Assembly: GCA_001438335.1 (NCBI GenBank)
Contig: LIBV01000047.1
Coordinates: 1-6,921, forward strand
Origin: Pelagibacteraceae bacterium BACL5 MAG-120820-bin39
Lineage (GTDB): Bacteria; Pseudomonadota; Alphaproteobacteria; Pelagibacterales; Pelagibacteraceae
Reading direction: 5' to 3'
DNA: 6,921 nt
In this document: positions 6,283 to 6,921 of the stretch, one piece after another
Numbering within the stretch: position 1 is the stretch's first letter
Layout: every line of letters starts with the position of its first letter
Translations under genes and position numbers: made by a program
Notes under the pieces: model-generated
Database searches by the model: none
What the model was told of the DNA's origin: nothing
Seen by the model: the letters and a program-made list of their open reading frames with translations, nothing else

Positions 6283-6921
6283 ATGCAACTTGCGAGATTT
6301 CTAAATAAAATTTTTAAAAAAGGTGGATTTATTTTAATTGATGCAAATGGCAATCAATTCATTATTGGCACCCCAGCGTCAGAACAACCAATAAAAGTTA
6401 AAATATTAGATAAAAAACTTCATTATAAATTATTATTTCATCCAGATTTATATTTAGGTGAAGCCTATACAGATGGTCAATTAATAATTGAAAATGGAAC
6501 ACTTACTGATTTTTTAGATTTAGCATTAATGAATATAGGAAGAAGTGAGTTTAATATTATTAGTTACCTAATAAATAAATTTAGAGGATCTTATAGATAC
6601 CTAACAAATTTTAATTTTATAAAAAAATCCAAAATGAATGTATCCCATCATTATGATATTTCTGATGATCTTTACGATTTGTTTTTAGACCCTAAGAGAC
6701 AGTATTCTTGTGCATATTTTAAAAATGATGATGATAGTCTGGAAACAGCACAAAATAATAAAATTCAACATATAATTAAGAAACTCAATATTAAACCAAA
6801 TCAAAAAATTTTAGATATCGGTTGTGGCTGGGGTTCTTTGGCAATGGACATCGCAAAATCTGCACAATGTGAAGTAACAGGTATCACTTTGTCAGAAAAT
6901 CAATTTAATTATTGTGTAAAG
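6283..6921 (+). CDS. cfa: Cyclopropane-fatty-acyl-phospholipid synthase family methyltransferase, 3'-truncated
   Basis: The visible 213 codons run off the right edge; family proteins are about 380-410 residues, so roughly half is present. The N-terminal region (1-110) carries the HPDLYLGEAYTDG segment (53-65) typical of CFA synthases. The lipid-binding signature SHHYDISDDLYDLFLD (121-136) and YSCAYF (141-146) follow, then the SAM-binding glycine motif LDIGCGWGSLA (177-187) and VTGITLSENQ (198-207). Such enzymes transfer a methylene or methyl group from SAM to double bonds of phospholipid acyl chains at the membrane. Whether this one makes cyclopropanes or another methylated product cannot be judged from the half present. 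The ATG follows the aldolase stop with no gap (TAAATG) and no SD, so translation probably depends on coupling to the upstream gene. Confidence 0.93.
   Translation, partial: MQLARFLNKIFKKGGFILIDANGNQFIIGTPASEQPIKVKILDKKLHYKLLFHPDLYLGEAYTDGQLIIENGTLTDFLDLALMNIGRSEFNIISYLINKFRGSYRYLTNFNFIKKSKMNVSHHYDISDDLYDLFLDPKRQYSCAYFKNDDDSLETAQNNKIQHIIKKLNIKPNQKILDIGCGWGSLAMDIAKSAQCEVTGITLSENQFNYCVK

Overview
This is a very AT-rich, tightly packed stretch of bacterial chromosome. Gene content, short intergenic gaps, mixed use of Shine-Dalgarno (SD) sites and protein families typical of Alphaproteobacteria suggest a streamlined marine alphaproteobacterium of the SAR11/Pelagibacterales type. That placement is an inference from style and families, not from a marker gene. 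No mobile element, CRISPR array, tRNA, rRNA or phage gene is visible.

Layout from left to right: (1) The 3' part of a purine-type phosphoribosyltransferase gene (+) runs off the left edge. It converges on an NCS2-family purine permease (-) across a shared hairpin terminator, so uptake and phosphoribosylation of a purine base sit side by side. (2) A short divergent intergenic region holds overlapping candidate promoters for the permease and for a small lipoprotein with a BamE-like pattern (+). (3) The lipoprotein converges, across a second strong hairpin, on a class A small heat-shock protein (-). The heat-shock gene has a strong SD, a CTTGAA heat-shock-type promoter candidate, and a UUGCU/AGGAGG pairing that looks like a ROSE RNA thermometer. 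(4) Upstream of it on the same strand is a full-length oligopeptidase B-type serine peptidase. (5) Its start codon is only 14 bp from the divergent start of a membrane-anchored C-terminal J-domain protein of the Tim14/TimB kind (+). (6) Last come a DapA/N-acetylneuraminate lyase superfamily aldolase (+) and, starting on the base after its stop codon, a cyclopropane/methyltransferase-type fatty-acid synthase (+) that runs off the right edge.

Functionally the window mixes nutrient salvage (purines, peptides), proteostasis (Hsp20, J protein, peptidase), envelope maintenance (lipoprotein, lipid methyltransferase) and one aldolase of unknown substrate. I see no multi-gene novel system. The points most worth a second look are the heat-shock leader, the Tim14-like J protein, the atypical aldolase joined to cfa, and the two compressed divergent junctions.
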